From assembly GCF_003797775.2 (NCBI RefSeq), contig NZ_CP060725.1:434001-498000 (forward strand): DNA of 64,000 bases, in the 5' to 3' direction. The notes under the pieces are model-generated. The model saw only the letters and a list, made by a program, of their open reading frames with translations, was not told where the DNA came from and did no database searches. The position numbers were made by a program, and so were the translations under genes. Below, in pieces: positions 1 to 8,406 of the stretch; the first letter of the stretch is position 1; every line of letters starts with the position of its first letter. Source of the stretch: Sphingopyxis sp. OPL5 (lineage in GTDB: Bacteria; Pseudomonadota; Alphaproteobacteria; Sphingomonadales; Sphingomonadaceae).

Positions 1-2
1 GC

Positions 3-2048
3 ATTCGCGAGGCGGTCGATCGTGCGCGCAGCGACGCGGCGCTCAAGGCCAGTCGCGAAGAACTCAAGCTCGCGACACGCGCCGCCGAGCTTGGTCGTTA
101 TGATTATCGCCCGCGCGGGATGAGTCTATCCTGGGATGACCGGTGCCGTGCACTCTTCGGGATGTCACCGGGAGTTCCGGTCAGCTACGAAAGCGCATTT
201 CTCGCCGGCCTTCACCCCGATGATCGCGAGCGCGCAAACCGCGCCGTCGCTGCGGCTCTCGATCCCGATGGAAGTCACCGGTTCGATGTCGAGTATCGCA
301 CGGTCGGCATCGAAGACGGGGTTCTTCGTCACATTCGTGCGCAAGGCCTCGCATTTTTCGACGGCCGAGAGCCTGTTCGGCTCATCGGCACCGTGCAAGA
401 TGTTACGCGCGACCGCGAGGCCAGCGCCAAGCTGCGCGAGGTCGAGGAGCGCCTTCGTCTCGCGGGACGCGCCACGAACGATGCGATCTGGGACTGGGAT
501 TTTCGCACCAATCATGTGACGTGGAATGCCGCTCTCGAAAGCGCTTACGGTCACAGGCCCGACGACGTTGTGCCGACCGGCGAATGGTGGCTTGCGCAGA
601 TCCACGCTGAAGACCGCGCGCGGATCGATGCGAGTATCCATCATGTGATCGACGGAGGCGCGAGCGATTGGACTGACGAGTATCGCTTTCGCCGTGCGGA
701 CGGCAGCTACGCCGACATTCTCGACAGGGGCTATGTCATTCGCGGTGAGGATGGCGCGCCGATCCGGATGGTGGGCGCAATGCTCGATGTATCGGCGCGC
801 AAAGCGGTGGAGCGCCAGCTTCAACAGGAGCGCATGCGGCTGGTTGAAGAGGTCAGAGAGACTGCCGCCGAGCGCGATCGTGCCGAAGAGGCGCTCAGGC
901 AATCGCAGAAGATGGAAGCTGTCGGCCAACTCACAGGCGGCATCGCGCATGACTTCAATAATCTGCTGACCGGCATTTCGGGGTCGCTCGAAATGATGCA
1001 GATCCGCATCGCTCAGGGGCGCGTCGCCGAGATCGACAAATATTCGGTCGCCGCGCAGGGCGCGGTCCGGCGCGCCGCTGCGCTCACGCACCGCCTTCTC
1101 GCCTTCTCGCGCCGTCAGACGCTCGATCCCAAGCCGTGCGACGTGAACCGGTTGATCTTCGATATCGAGGAATTGGTGCGCCGAACGGTTGGCCCCTCGA
1201 TCACGGTGGAGACGGTGGGCAAGGCGGGATTGTGGTCGACGCTGGTGGACACCAATCAGCTCGAGAACGCTATTCTCAACCTGTGCATCAACGCGCGCGA
1301 CGCGATGCCCGAGGGCGGACGGATCACGATCGAGACAGCCAACAAATGGCTCGACGGACGCGGCGCAAGGGAGCGCGATCTCGAACCCGGCCAATATGTG
1401 TCCCTCTGCGTGACCGACACCGGGACGGGCATGACCGACGAGGTCGCCGCGCGCGCTTTCGATCCCTTCTTTACGACCAAGCCGCTTGGCGAAGGAACAG
1501 GCCTCGGCCTGTCGATGATTTACGGGTTTGCGCGTCAATCGGGGGGACAGGTTCGTATCTACAGCGAGGTCGGGATGGGAACGACCATGTGCATCTATCT
1601 TCCGCGCTACATGAGCGCTGAGGAGCCCGACACGGTCGATCCCGACCCGCCCGCGCCAACGTCGATCGATGGCGCCGGGCCGGCACGCGGCAATGTGCTG
1701 GTCGTCGACGACGAGCCGACGATCCGCATGCTCGTCGCCGAAGTGGCCGAGGAATTGGGCTATCAGGTTCTCGAGGCGTTCGACGGGCCGAGCGCGATGC
1801 GGATTCTGCGGGAGAAGGAGGCCATCGATCTCCTGATCACCGACGTCGGTCTTCCCGGCGGCATGAATGGACGGCAGATAGCCGATGCCGCTCTCAGCCT
1901 TTGCCCTAGCCTGAAAATTCTTTTCATCACGGGCTATGCGGAGAATGCTGTCATCGGAAGCGGGAGGCTCGCGCCTAACATGGCGCTCATTACCAAGCCT
2001 TTTGCGATGGACGCGCTCGCGCACCGGATACGCGAAATCATGGTTTGA
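3..2048 (+). CDS. Hybrid sensor histidine kinase (PAS-PAS-HisKA-HATPase-REC), 5' end outside window
   Basis: The frame is open from the first bases of the window. The residues before the first in-window ATG (position 120) already read as the start of a PAS domain (LATRAAELGRYDY), so the gene starts upstream. The order is: end of one PAS domain, a second PAS_3-type domain (about nt 465-830), a short coiled coil, a HisKA helix with GGIAHDFNN (phospho-His near nt 948), a HATPase domain with N-box NLCINARDAMP, DTGTGM and GEGTGLGLS, and a C-terminal receiver with VVDDEP, the phospho-acceptor in LLITDVGLPG and a late Lys in ITKPF. The protein would autophosphorylate on His and pass phosphate to its own receiver. 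The signal is unknown. No transmembrane segment is visible in the part seen, so a cytoplasmic sensor is likely. Confidence 0.93.
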   Translation: MREAVDRARSDAALKASREELKLATRAAELGRYDYRPRGMSLSWDDRCRALFGMSPGVPVSYESAFLAGLHPDDRERANRAVAAALDPDGSHRFDVEYRTVGIEDGVLRHIRAQGLAFFDGREPVRLIGTVQDVTRDREASAKLREVEERLRLAGRATNDAIWDWDFRTNHVTWNAALESAYGHRPDDVVPTGEWWLAQIHAEDRARIDASIHHVIDGGASDWTDEYRFRRADGSYADILDRGYVIRGEDGAPIRMVGAMLDVSARKAVERQLQQERMRLVEEVRETAAERDRAEEALRQSQKMEAVGQLTGGIAHDFNNLLTGISGSLEMMQIRIAQGRVAEIDKYSVAAQGAVRRAAALTHRLLAFSRRQTLDPKPCDVNRLIFDIEELVRRTVGPSITVETVGKAGLWSTLVDTNQLENAILNLCINARDAMPEGGRITIETANKWLDGRGARERDLEPGQYVSLCVTDTGTGMTDEVAARAFDPFFTTKPLGEGTGLGLSMIYGFARQSGGQVRIYSEVGMGTTMCIYLPRYMSAEEPDTVDPDPPAPTSIDGAGPARGNVLVVDDEPTIRMLVAEVAEELGYQVLEAFDGPSAMRILREKEAIDLLITDVGLPGGMNGRQIADAALSLCPSLKILFITGYAENAVIGSGRLAPNMALITKPFAMDALAHRIREIMV

Positions 2049-2299
2049 ATTGGCATGCACAAGTGTTGCTCGCCCAGTCGCAACGCTGTTTTGATGCCGC
2101 TGTGTAACGGTGCGCTATAAGCTTCGCTGCTCGCCGCCTCCGATTTTCCAGATATAGCGCGACGGCATTTCGCCGTCATCGAACGAACTGCGTTTCTTGC
2201 GGCGCCGCTTGGCCGCTTGCCGTCGGTCTGCTTCTGGCACAATATTCGCTAAAGCGGACAGGCAAAGAGGCGGAGCCTCTTGAAGCGCCTGCTGGCTCG
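2049..2299. other. Intergenic region holding repeat copy 1
   Basis: No convincing gene. It lies between the histidine kinase stop and the stop of the minus-strand dehydrogenase. The only structured content is a 73-bp element repeated near 14.24 kb, with a GACGGC/GCCGTC hairpin. A small minus-strand reading frame crosses the repeat (KKRSSFDDGEMPSR), but its flanks are not conserved between the two copies. Confidence 0.6.
2156..2228. repeat. Dispersed 73-bp repeat, copy 1
   Basis: Aligns without gaps to 14237-14309, with about five mismatches over 73 bp. It begins with a hairpin of six paired bases (GACGGC and GCCGTC around ATTTC) and has a second GC-rich palindromic part (GCGGCGCCGC). Both copies lie just after the 3' end of a plus-strand gene, suggesting a REP-like intergenic element. 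Confidence 0.8.
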
Positions 2300-3025
2300 T
2301 CAATACGGGATAGGCCTTCTATCCCAGCCGTAGAACCCGCCGCTATCCGTTGACGATAGCTGATCGATGACGCCTAGAATGTGCATCGCGCTATTATTCG
2401 CACTAAAGAGCGATGATTCAGCTACTCGCGCCTGAAACGGCTCCGAGAGCGGCGTGTCGACTGTTCCGGGGTGCAGTGCCGCGACTATCGCTTCCGGATT
2501 GCTGCGGCCGAGCTCTATCGCGAAGCATCGCACCAGAGCATTGAGCGCCGCCTTGGAAGCGCGGTAGCTGTGCCATCCGCCAAGTCTGTTATCCGCAATC
2601 GAACCAACGCGAGCAGAAAGAAATATGGCGACCGCCCGTCGCCTCCGGGCAAGCAGGGGAAGAAAATGCTTTGCAACGAGTGCGGGCCCGATGCTGTTGA
2701 TCGCAAAGACCTCTGCCATCGCCGAGACATTGAGCTGCCGAAGACTCTTTTCGGGGCGGATGTCCGTCCCGCGGTGCAGGATCCCCGTCGCCACGATCAA
2801 CAGGTCGAGAGCGCCCTCTTGGGCAATCTGTCGACCTGCCTCGGCCAGCGTGTCCTCGTCCAATATGTCGATTGCCAGCTGAGTCACATTGGATTGGCGC
2901 GCCGCATGGGGCCGCCTGCTCCCGGCATAGATGCGGTCGAATTGACCAGACGATGCCAGTTGATCGACAAGCGCGGCGCCGATGCCGCCGCCGCTTCCGA
3001 TCACCAAGGCGCGCTTGCCGTTCAA
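2300..3025 (-). CDS. Short-chain dehydrogenase/reductase
   Basis: A 241-residue classical SDR. The N-terminus has the Rossmann nucleotide-binding motif GSGGGIGAAL (residues 9-18). The catalytic Tyr and Lys are in WHSYRASKAALNAL, and an upstream NSIG stretch fits the structural Asn region. Length is typical for the family, and it resembles CsgA/C-factor-like SDRs. The substrate cannot be told. It lies just downstream of the LOV-HTH regulator on the same strand with a 100-bp gap. SDRs of this kind accompany photolyase genes in light-induced loci of Pseudomonas, so a role in photooxidative stress is inferred. Confidence 0.85.
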   Translation of the reverse strand: MNGKRALVIGSGGGIGAALVDQLASSGQFDRIYAGSRRPHAARQSNVTQLAIDILDEDTLAEAGRQIAQEGALDLLIVATGILHRGTDIRPEKSLRQLNVSAMAEVFAINSIGPALVAKHFLPLLARRRRAVAIFLSARVGSIADNRLGGWHSYRASKAALNALVRCFAIELGRSNPEAIVAALHPGTVDTPLSEPFQARVAESSLFSANNSAMHILGVIDQLSSTDSGGFYGWDRRPIPY

Positions 3026-3125
3026 ATGCCTCTCCTCACGGCCACAAAGCCGGTCCGGCTTCCAGAGGCTCTAATCGGCGGCGGCTCGATACCCAATATG
3101 CCTCAAAGGGAAGTCGGAGCGGTGC

Positions 3126-3713
3126 CTAGAAGCTGGCCTCGACCGCGAGCCGGATCGCATCGGCCGTCGTTTCGACGCCAAGCGCGCGCAGCAGCGCGGC
3201 GCGGTGCATCTTGATCGTCCGCTCCGACAGGGAAAGCGTGAAGGCGATCTGCTTGTTGAGCTGTCCGCTCGCCATCAGCTTCAGCACCTCGCGCTGCCGC
3301 GGCGAAAGTGCCTCTATCTGGGCACGCGCCCGCGCACTCCGTCCCCCAACGGCTTCGCCGGCCTCGTCGACCTCGATTTGCGACCCGAGAAAATATTCGA
3401 GAGTGCCGCCGGGGCCAAAGATTGGCGCGACCAGCACGGCATTGCGGAAGGGCGTTCCGTCTTTCCGGTAGTTGAGGATCTCGACGAGCGCCGGCCTCTG
3501 CTCCCGGATGGCGGCGCGCAAGGTCTCGGTCAGTTCGGGCTCGGTGCCCTGCCCGGCGAGAAAGCGGCAATTGCGTCCAAGAATTTCGTCCGACCCATAG
3601 CCGGTGAGCGCCGAGAAGGCAGCGTTGCACTCGACGATCGGATTGTCAGGCAGACGCGGGTCGCTGATCACCGCGGCGATCGGGCTGGCCGCGATCATTG
3701 TCTTCAATGACAT
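3126..3713 (-). CDS. LOV-HTH (LuxR-type) blue-light responsive transcription factor
   Basis: Start chosen at the ATG for MSLKTMIAAS; an in-frame extension to 4091 would run into the divergent neighbour and lacks domain homology. This gives 195 residues. The N-terminal half is a PAS/LOV domain with the flavin-adduct motif GRNCRFLAG (photoactive Cys about residue 51), followed by NYRKDGTPF and a C-terminal beta strand. The last 65 residues are a LuxR/GerE helix-turn-helix (LSPRQREVLKLMASGQLNKQIAFTLSLSERTIKMH). The architecture matches EL222 of Erythrobacter, where light forms a Cys-FMN adduct that releases the HTH to dimerise and bind DNA. It is divergent from the flavoprotein-crtI operon, and its promoter carries the shared 23-bp motif, so it probably controls the surrounding genes and itself. 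It contrasts with the B12-based LitR/CarH regulators found at similar loci. Confidence 0.9.
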   Translation of the reverse strand: MSLKTMIAASPIAAVISDPRLPDNPIVECNAAFSALTGYGSDEILGRNCRFLAGQGTEPELTETLRAAIREQRPALVEILNYRKDGTPFRNAVLVAPIFGPGGTLEYFLGSQIEVDEAGEAVGGRSARARAQIEALSPRQREVLKLMASGQLNKQIAFTLSLSERTIKMHRAALLRALGVETTADAIRLAVEASF

Positions 3714-3738
3714 AGTATCTGCCTGCTCTCCCCTAGTT

Positions 3739-3761
3739 GCCCCAAGGGACATGTTGCGACA
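3739..3761. promoter_or_regulatory. Candidate light-regulon operator, site A
   Basis: A 23-bp sequence with core CCCCAAGGGACATGTTGCGA is identical to 11159-11181 upstream of folE. It lies 26 bp before the LOV-HTH start and about 150 bp before the flavoprotein start, in the divergent intergenic region. The reverse strand here could be read as part of an extended LOV protein, but the folE copy lies in a different frame, so DNA rather than protein is conserved. Confidence 0.6.
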
Positions 3762-3869
3762 CTTCCCCTCGCTCATGCAAGCCTGCGTCGATGACAATTG
3801 CGACGAACCGGAAAAATTACGTATGACGCCCAGCAGATTGACGGCACAGTCATGCCTACGGGCGGGCGT

Positions 3870-3884
3870 AGGACATTGTGCGAG
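3870..3884. promoter_or_regulatory. Second half-site-like element before the flavoprotein gene
   Basis: AGGACATTGTGCGAG resembles the GGGACATGTTGCGAC part of site A. It is followed at 3887-3893 by CCCTTGG, the reverse complement of the CCAAGGG part. It lies 30 bp before the start at 3915. Confidence 0.35.
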
Positions 3885-3914
3885 CCCCCTTGGTGACCGC
3901 GAGGCCATGGTCTG

Positions 3915-4859
3915 ATGCGGGTCGCGATCATCGGAGCCGGCATTGCGGGGCTCGCCTGTGCACGGCGGCTGCACGACGCCGGGATTGAGGCGACACTCTT
4001 TGACAAATCCCGCGGCCTCGGCGGCCGCCTCGCGACCCGCCGCGCGGATACGGGCACTCCGGGGGTCGCATTCGATCATGGCGCCACGCATTTCACGGCG
4101 CGCTCGGAAGGCTTTACCAGGCTGCTCGCTGCTTGGGAGAAGGCAGGCCTCGCGGCGCGTTGGCCGGCCGCGGGCGCGGACAGCTGGGTCGGCACGCCGA
4201 CAATGACCGCGCCGCTGAAATCGCTCGCGAGCGATCTCGATGTCCGCCTGTCGCGACCGGTCACGGCCCTGACCAAATCGCGTGCCGGCTGGACGCTACA
4301 CAGCGAGGCAAAACGGCTCGGCAAATATGATGCGGCAGTAATCGCCATTCCGGCCGAACAGGCGGCTCCGCTTCTGTCGCTGCATGATTTCGAGATGGCG
4401 CGCGCCGCAATGGCGGCGCGCTATAACCCATGCTGGACCGCGATGTTCGCCTTTGAGGAGCGGATCGAGGAGCTCCCCGATTTCCTCCGCGGCTCGGGTG
4501 CCATCGTGACCGCTGCGCGCGACAGCGCGAAGCCCGGCCGCGCGCCGGGCGAGCGGTGGGTCGTGCAAGCCGACTGGACCTGGTCGCAGACGCACCTCGC
4601 CTCCGACAGCGCGAGCGTGGCGCCAGCGCTTCTCGCCGAGCTGGGAAAGGTCGCGGGCCGCGACCTGCCCGCCCCGAGCCATATCGCCGCCCATCGCTGG
4701 CTATTCTCGCAGCCCTCGGGACAGGATCTGAAGCTGCTCTGGAACCCTGCCATAGGCCTCGGCGCTTGCGGAGACTGGCTCTATCACGGCTTTGCCGAAT
4801 ATGCGTGGCTGTCGGGCCATGTACTCGGCGCGGCGATTGCGGCAGAGGCGCCGCGATGA
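3915..4859 (+). CDS. Renalase-like NAD(P)/FAD-dependent oxidoreductase
   Basis: A 314-residue flavoprotein. The first residues form an FAD-binding Rossmann motif (IIGAGIAGLACARRL), followed by FDKSRGLGGRLATRR, typical of the renalase-like/amine-oxidase fold group. The C-terminus has a second FAD contact (GLGACGDWLYHGFAEYAWLSG). Genes of this type are regular neighbours of phr photolyase genes in light-inducible loci, but the substrate is unknown. It overlaps crtI by ATGA (4856-4859), so the two are translationally coupled. The divergent promoter region is shared with the LOV-HTH regulator. Confidence 0.85.
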   Translation: MRVAIIGAGIAGLACARRLHDAGIEATLFDKSRGLGGRLATRRADTGTPGVAFDHGATHFTARSEGFTRLLAAWEKAGLAARWPAAGADSWVGTPTMTAPLKSLASDLDVRLSRPVTALTKSRAGWTLHSEAKRLGKYDAAVIAIPAEQAAPLLSLHDFEMARAAMAARYNPCWTAMFAFEERIEELPDFLRGSGAIVTAARDSAKPGRAPGERWVVQADWTWSQTHLASDSASVAPALLAELGKVAGRDLPAPSHIAAHRWLFSQPSGQDLKLLWNPAIGLGACGDWLYHGFAEYAWLSGHVLGAAIAAEAPR

Positions 4860-6418
4860 CGCGCGCGATCGTGATCGGAGCCGGCATCGGCGGCCTTGCG
4901 CTGGCCATCCGTCTCCAGTCGGCGGGCCTCGATACGCTGCTCGTCGAAGCGCGCGACCGGCCAGGCGGCCGCGCCTATGTCTTTGAGAAGGATGGTTTCA
5001 CCTTCGATGCCGGGCCGACGGTGATCACCGACCCGGCCTGCCTCGCCGAGCTCTGGGAGCTCAGCGGCCAGCGGCTCGAGCGCGATGTCGACCTCGTCCC
5101 GGTGTCGCCCTTTTACCGGCTGAGCTGGCCCGACGGATCGACCTTCGATTATGGCAATGACAAGGAGGCGCTCGCCCGTCAGATCGCCGCGCTCGATCCC
5201 GCCGACGTGGCGGGATATGAGCGCTTTCTCAGCTATTCCGCGTCGGTTTACGAGGAAGGCTATGTGAAGCTCGGCGCCGTGCCCTTCCTCGATTTCCGCT
5301 CGATGCTGAAGGCGGCGCCCGCTCTTTTGCGGCACCGTGCCTGGCGCTCGGTCTATAAAACCGTCGCGAGCTATGTTCGGAGCGAGAAGCTGCGCGAGGC
5401 GCTCTCCTTCCATACCCTGCTCGTCGGAGGCAACCCGATGGCGACGAGCAGCATCTATGCGCTCATCCACAAGCTCGAGCAGGATGGCGGCATCTGGTAT
5501 GCGCGCGGCGGCACCAACCGGCTAGTCGCCGGCATGGCCGCGCTGTTCGCGCGTCTCGGCGGTACGCTGAGGCTCGGCGATCCGGTTGCCCGCATCGAAA
5601 CCGAGGGCGACCGGGTGACGGGCATCGTAACGCGGAGCGGGTTTACCGCACGCGCCGATCTTGTCGCCTCGAACGCCGATCTCATGCACAGCTACCGCGA
5701 CCTGCTCGCGCATCCGCGCGGCAAGCGCGAGGCGAAGCGCCTTGCGCGCAAGAGCTGGTCGCCGAGCCTCTTCGTCCTCCATCTGGGGGTTCGCGGCGCC
5801 TTTCCCGAGATACCCCACCATATGATATTGTTCGGTCCACGCTACCGCGGGCTTCTCGACGACATCTACCGGAACGGGACGCTCGCCGAGGATTTCTCGC
5901 TTTACCTTCATCACCCGAGCGCAAGCGATCCGGGCGTGGCCCCCGCGGGTCACAGCAGCTTCTACGCGCTCGCTCCGGTTCCCCATCGCGGCCACGCCCC
6001 GCTCGACTGGGAGGTCGAAGGGCCGAAATTGGCGAAGCGCATCATCGCCGAGATCGAACGGCGCTTGATTCCTGACCTTGGCGAGCGGATCGTCACGCAA
6101 ATCCAATATGCGCCGCCGAACTTCGAGCGGGATCTCGCCGCGCATCTCGGGAGCGCCTTCAGCCTGACGCCAACACTGCTGCAGAGCGCCTATTTTCGTG
6201 GGCACAACCGCGACGCGCGCATCGAGAACCTCTATTTTACCGGCGCGGGCACGCATCCCGGCGCTGGTATTCCGGGGGTCGTCGCAAGCGCGAAGGCGAC
6301 GGCGAGCCTCATTCTCGGCGACTTCGGCATCAGAACTGCGGCAGCCCGCGATCCGTGCGCTCGCGACCGGATAGTCTCCGGGCCCAATGAAGCGGCAGGA
6401 GATGCCTCGTCCAGCTGA
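4856..6418 (+). CDS. crtI: Phytoene desaturase-type carotenoid dehydrogenase
   Basis: Start ATG at 4856 overlaps the preceding stop; a longer in-frame extension is rejected because it lies inside that gene. 520 residues, close to the CrtI norm. The FAD motif is at the N-terminus (VIGAGIGGLALAIRLQSAG) with EARDRPGGRAY and FDAGPTVITDP. The C-terminal CrtI signature is clear (NLYFTGAGTHPGAGIPGVVASAKATA). It introduces double bases into phytoene to give coloured carotenoids that quench singlet oxygen at the membrane. No phytoene synthase or cyclase is in the window, so the rest of the pathway must lie elsewhere. Operon position next to a LOV regulator suggests light induction. The last 35 residues are unusually hydrophilic and may be non-functional extension. 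Confidence 0.93.
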   Translation: MTRAIVIGAGIGGLALAIRLQSAGLDTLLVEARDRPGGRAYVFEKDGFTFDAGPTVITDPACLAELWELSGQRLERDVDLVPVSPFYRLSWPDGSTFDYGNDKEALARQIAALDPADVAGYERFLSYSASVYEEGYVKLGAVPFLDFRSMLKAAPALLRHRAWRSVYKTVASYVRSEKLREALSFHTLLVGGNPMATSSIYALIHKLEQDGGIWYARGGTNRLVAGMAALFARLGGTLRLGDPVARIETEGDRVTGIVTRSGFTARADLVASNADLMHSYRDLLAHPRGKREAKRLARKSWSPSLFVLHLGVRGAFPEIPHHMILFGPRYRGLLDDIYRNGTLAEDFSLYLHHPSASDPGVAPAGHSSFYALAPVPHRGHAPLDWEVEGPKLAKRIIAEIERRLIPDLGERIVTQIQYAPPNFERDLAAHLGSAFSLTPTLLQSAYFRGHNRDARIENLYFTGAGTHPGAGIPGVVASAKATASLILGDFGIRTAAARDPCARDRIVSGPNEAAGDASSS

Positions 6419-6503
6419 TCGCACGGACGTTCCGATTCTGCCGGCGGCCAGCGCCTTGCGACCCACGCCTGGCCGCGGCGGGGGGCGGTGATTGCTCAAC
6501 GCC

Positions 6504-6532
6504 GGGCGGTGCGACGCCACGTCGCACCGCCC
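6504..6532 (+). terminator. Hairpin after crtI
   Basis: A perfect 13-bp stem (GGGCGGTGCGACG with CGTCGCACCGCCC) around a 3-base loop CCA. It starts 86 bp after the crtI stop. There is no clear T-run, as is common in GC-rich alphaproteobacteria. Confidence 0.65.
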
Positions 6533-6582
6533 AATCCCCGCATATACACGCCCGCCAATGCGGTTCTGCATGGCTTGAACTT

Positions 6583-6604
6583 CCCGAAAGGTCATCTTTT
6601 GCGG
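6583..6604. promoter_or_regulatory. Candidate light-regulon operator, site D (degenerate)
   Basis: CCCGAAAGGTCATCTTTTGCGG partly matches the site A/B core (CCC-AA-GG-CAT then TTGCG, with two extra bases between). It lies about 75-95 bp before the photolyase start, a spacing similar to that at folE and fasciclin. Confidence 0.35.
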
Positions 6605-6676
6605 AGGTCGGAGCCTGCCAGATGAGGAACCCCGCGCTCGCCCGCACCATAGCCCACCAAAAAGGTAAACGCCGCC

Positions 6677-8050
6677 ATGCCGCCCGCCATCTTGTGGCTC
6701 CGTCAGGACCTCCGCACCACCGACCATCCGGCGCTTCTCGCGGCGATCGCCGAAGGTCCGGTCATTCCGCTCTACATATTGGACGACGAGAGCCCCGAAA
6801 CGCGCGCGATCGGCGGCGCGCAGCGCTGGTGGCTCCATCACAGCCTCGCCGCGCTCGATGCGAGCCTTCGCAAACGCGGCAGCCGGCTCGTCCTGCGCCG
6901 CGGCCCTGCCGCCGAAATAGTCGAACGCGTCGCGGCGGATGCCGGGAGCACAAGGGTTCACGCGACCCGCTGCTACGAGCCTTGGCGGCGGCGCTACGAA
7001 AACGCGCTGGACGCCAGGCTTGCGCTGCGGCTCCATGACGGCAATTATCTTGCGCCGCCCGAGAGTATCATCAATGCGCAAGGCGCGCGCTACCGCGTCT
7101 TCACGCCATGGTATCGCGCGCACCTGGGACGCATGCCGCCCGCCCTTCCCTATGCCGCGCCCAACCATATTCCGGCTCCCGACGTCTGGCCGACGTCGGA
7201 CAATCTCGCCGATTGGGGTCTGACCCCGACCAGCCCCGACTGGGCCTCGGGATTTGACGACTGGCACCCGGGCGAGAAAGGTGCCTGGCGCGCGCTGCGC
7301 GACTGGCTGCCGCTTGCCGGCGACTACAAGGCCCGCCGCGACTTTCCTTCGCTCCCCGCGACATCGCGGCTGTCGCCGCATCTTCATTTCGGCGAGATCA
7401 GCCCCCGGTCGATCTGGCATGCGCTCGGCGAGCGCGACGATGCGGGCGCCGAGACCTTTCGGTCGGAGCTTGGCTGGCGCGAACATGGCATCAATCTCGT
7501 CGACCAGATGCCCGATTATGGCGATCGGAACGGGCGCCCCACCTTCGATGATTTCGGCTGGCGGAGCGGCCCCGAAGCCGACCGGGACTTCACCGCCTGG
7601 ACCCGGGGAAGGACCGGCTACCCGGTGGTCGACGCGGGCATGCGCGAGCTCTGGCACACGGGCTGGATGCACAACCGCGTTCGGATGGTCGCCGCCTCCT
7701 TCCTCGTCAAACATCTGCTGATCGACTGGCGCCGCGGTGAGCGCTGGTTCTGGGATACGCTGCTCGACGCCGATCTCGGGTCGAATGCAATGAACTGGCA
7801 ATATGTCGCGGGCACCGGCGTCGACGCGCCGGTCTTCTCGCGCATCATGTCGCCGCTGCTCCAGAGCGAGCGGTTCGCGATGGGCGATTATGTCCGCACT
7901 TATGTTCCGGAGCTTTCGCATCTGTCGGACGCCGAGATCACCGCCGCCCATGGTCAGGATGCGCGGGTGCCCGCCTATCCCGCGCCGCTGATCGGTCATG
8001 AGGCGGCGAGGGCGCGGGCCCTCGCTGCTTGGGAAGCCCTGCGCAGCTAG
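6677..8050 (+). CDS. phrB: Deoxyribodipyrimidine (CPD) photolyase, class I
   Basis: 457 residues, standard length. The N-terminal antenna domain begins ILWLRQDLRTTDHPAL. The FAD-binding helical domain contains LHFGEISPR, the photolyase signature WTRGRTGYPVVDAGMRELWHTGWMHNRVRM and the NWQYVAGTG stretch. The enzyme uses blue light and FADH- to split UV-made pyrimidine dimers. Many class I enzymes use methenyl-tetrahydrofolate as antenna, which would link to folE nearby. It is transcribed away from its convergent neighbour at 8068, with only 17 bp between the stops. Confidence 0.96.
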   Translation: MPPAILWLRQDLRTTDHPALLAAIAEGPVIPLYILDDESPETRAIGGAQRWWLHHSLAALDASLRKRGSRLVLRRGPAAEIVERVAADAGSTRVHATRCYEPWRRRYENALDARLALRLHDGNYLAPPESIINAQGARYRVFTPWYRAHLGRMPPALPYAAPNHIPAPDVWPTSDNLADWGLTPTSPDWASGFDDWHPGEKGAWRALRDWLPLAGDYKARRDFPSLPATSRLSPHLHFGEISPRSIWHALGERDDAGAETFRSELGWREHGINLVDQMPDYGDRNGRPTFDDFGWRSGPEADRDFTAWTRGRTGYPVVDAGMRELWHTGWMHNRVRMVAASFLVKHLLIDWRRGERWFWDTLLDADLGSNAMNWQYVAGTGVDAPVFSRIMSPLLQSERFAMGDYVRTYVPELSHLSDAEITAAHGQDARVPAYPAPLIGHEAARARALAAWEALRS

Positions 8051-8067
8051 CGAGCAGGCCCACCAAG

Positions 8068-8406
8068 CTAGTCGAAGGCGGCGCTTGCCACGCCGTGGCT
8101 GTTGTAAACAGGGCCTTCGCGCGACACCGCGAATTTGCGGCTCGACGACGCGCGCACGCCAAATGCGCCTATATGCCCCAGCATTCCCCTGTATTGCGGC
8201 CCGGCGAGATGCGCTGCGAGCGCAGCTTCGCCGTCCCATTCCTCGAACACGTGGATGCGCGTCGCCACATGCGGATCGAGGGTCCAGGCGTAAGCGAGAC
8301 AGCCCGGCTGGGCGAGCGCGCCTTCGATCCAGCCGCGCGCACCCGCCAGCGCCTCTCCGCGCGTCTCGGGATCGATATCGATGACCGCCTGGATCAGGAT
8401 CTTCAT
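8068..8406 (-). CDS. Antibiotic-biosynthesis-monooxygenase-like (ABM/YgiN) protein
   Basis: 112 residues from ATG 8406. The start overlaps the stop of the upstream SnoaL-like gene by 4 bp (ATGA). The pattern MKILIQAVIDIDPETRGEAL, a middle LAYAWTLDPHVATRIHVFEEWDGEAALAAHL and a later GPQYRGML fit the small ferredoxin-like ABM fold that acts as a dimer on quinones, haem or peroxide-linked substrates. Substrate not recognisable. Coupling to a SnoaL-like partner suggests both act on the same small molecule or stress product. Confidence 0.75.
   Translation of the reverse strand: MKILIQAVIDIDPETRGEALAGARGWIEGALAQPGCLAYAWTLDPHVATRIHVFEEWDGEAALAAHLAGPQYRGMLGHIGAFGVRASSSRKFAVSREGPVYNSHGVASAAFD

Noticed and set aside
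165..2060. A 631-codon minus-strand frame opposite the histidine kinase
   Set aside because: Shadow of the kinase gene; no recognisable protein pattern.
3102..3122. Possible further copy of the light-regulon motif before the SDR gene (CCTCAAAGGGAAGTCGGAG)
   Set aside because: Matches only the CAAAGGGA part; too weak to list with the others, though the distance of 77-97 bp to the start would fit.
3714..4091. Longer N-terminal extension of the LOV-HTH protein (to 4091)
   Set aside because: It overlaps the divergent flavoprotein gene and its own promoter motif, and the added residues have no likeness to LOV-HTH proteins.
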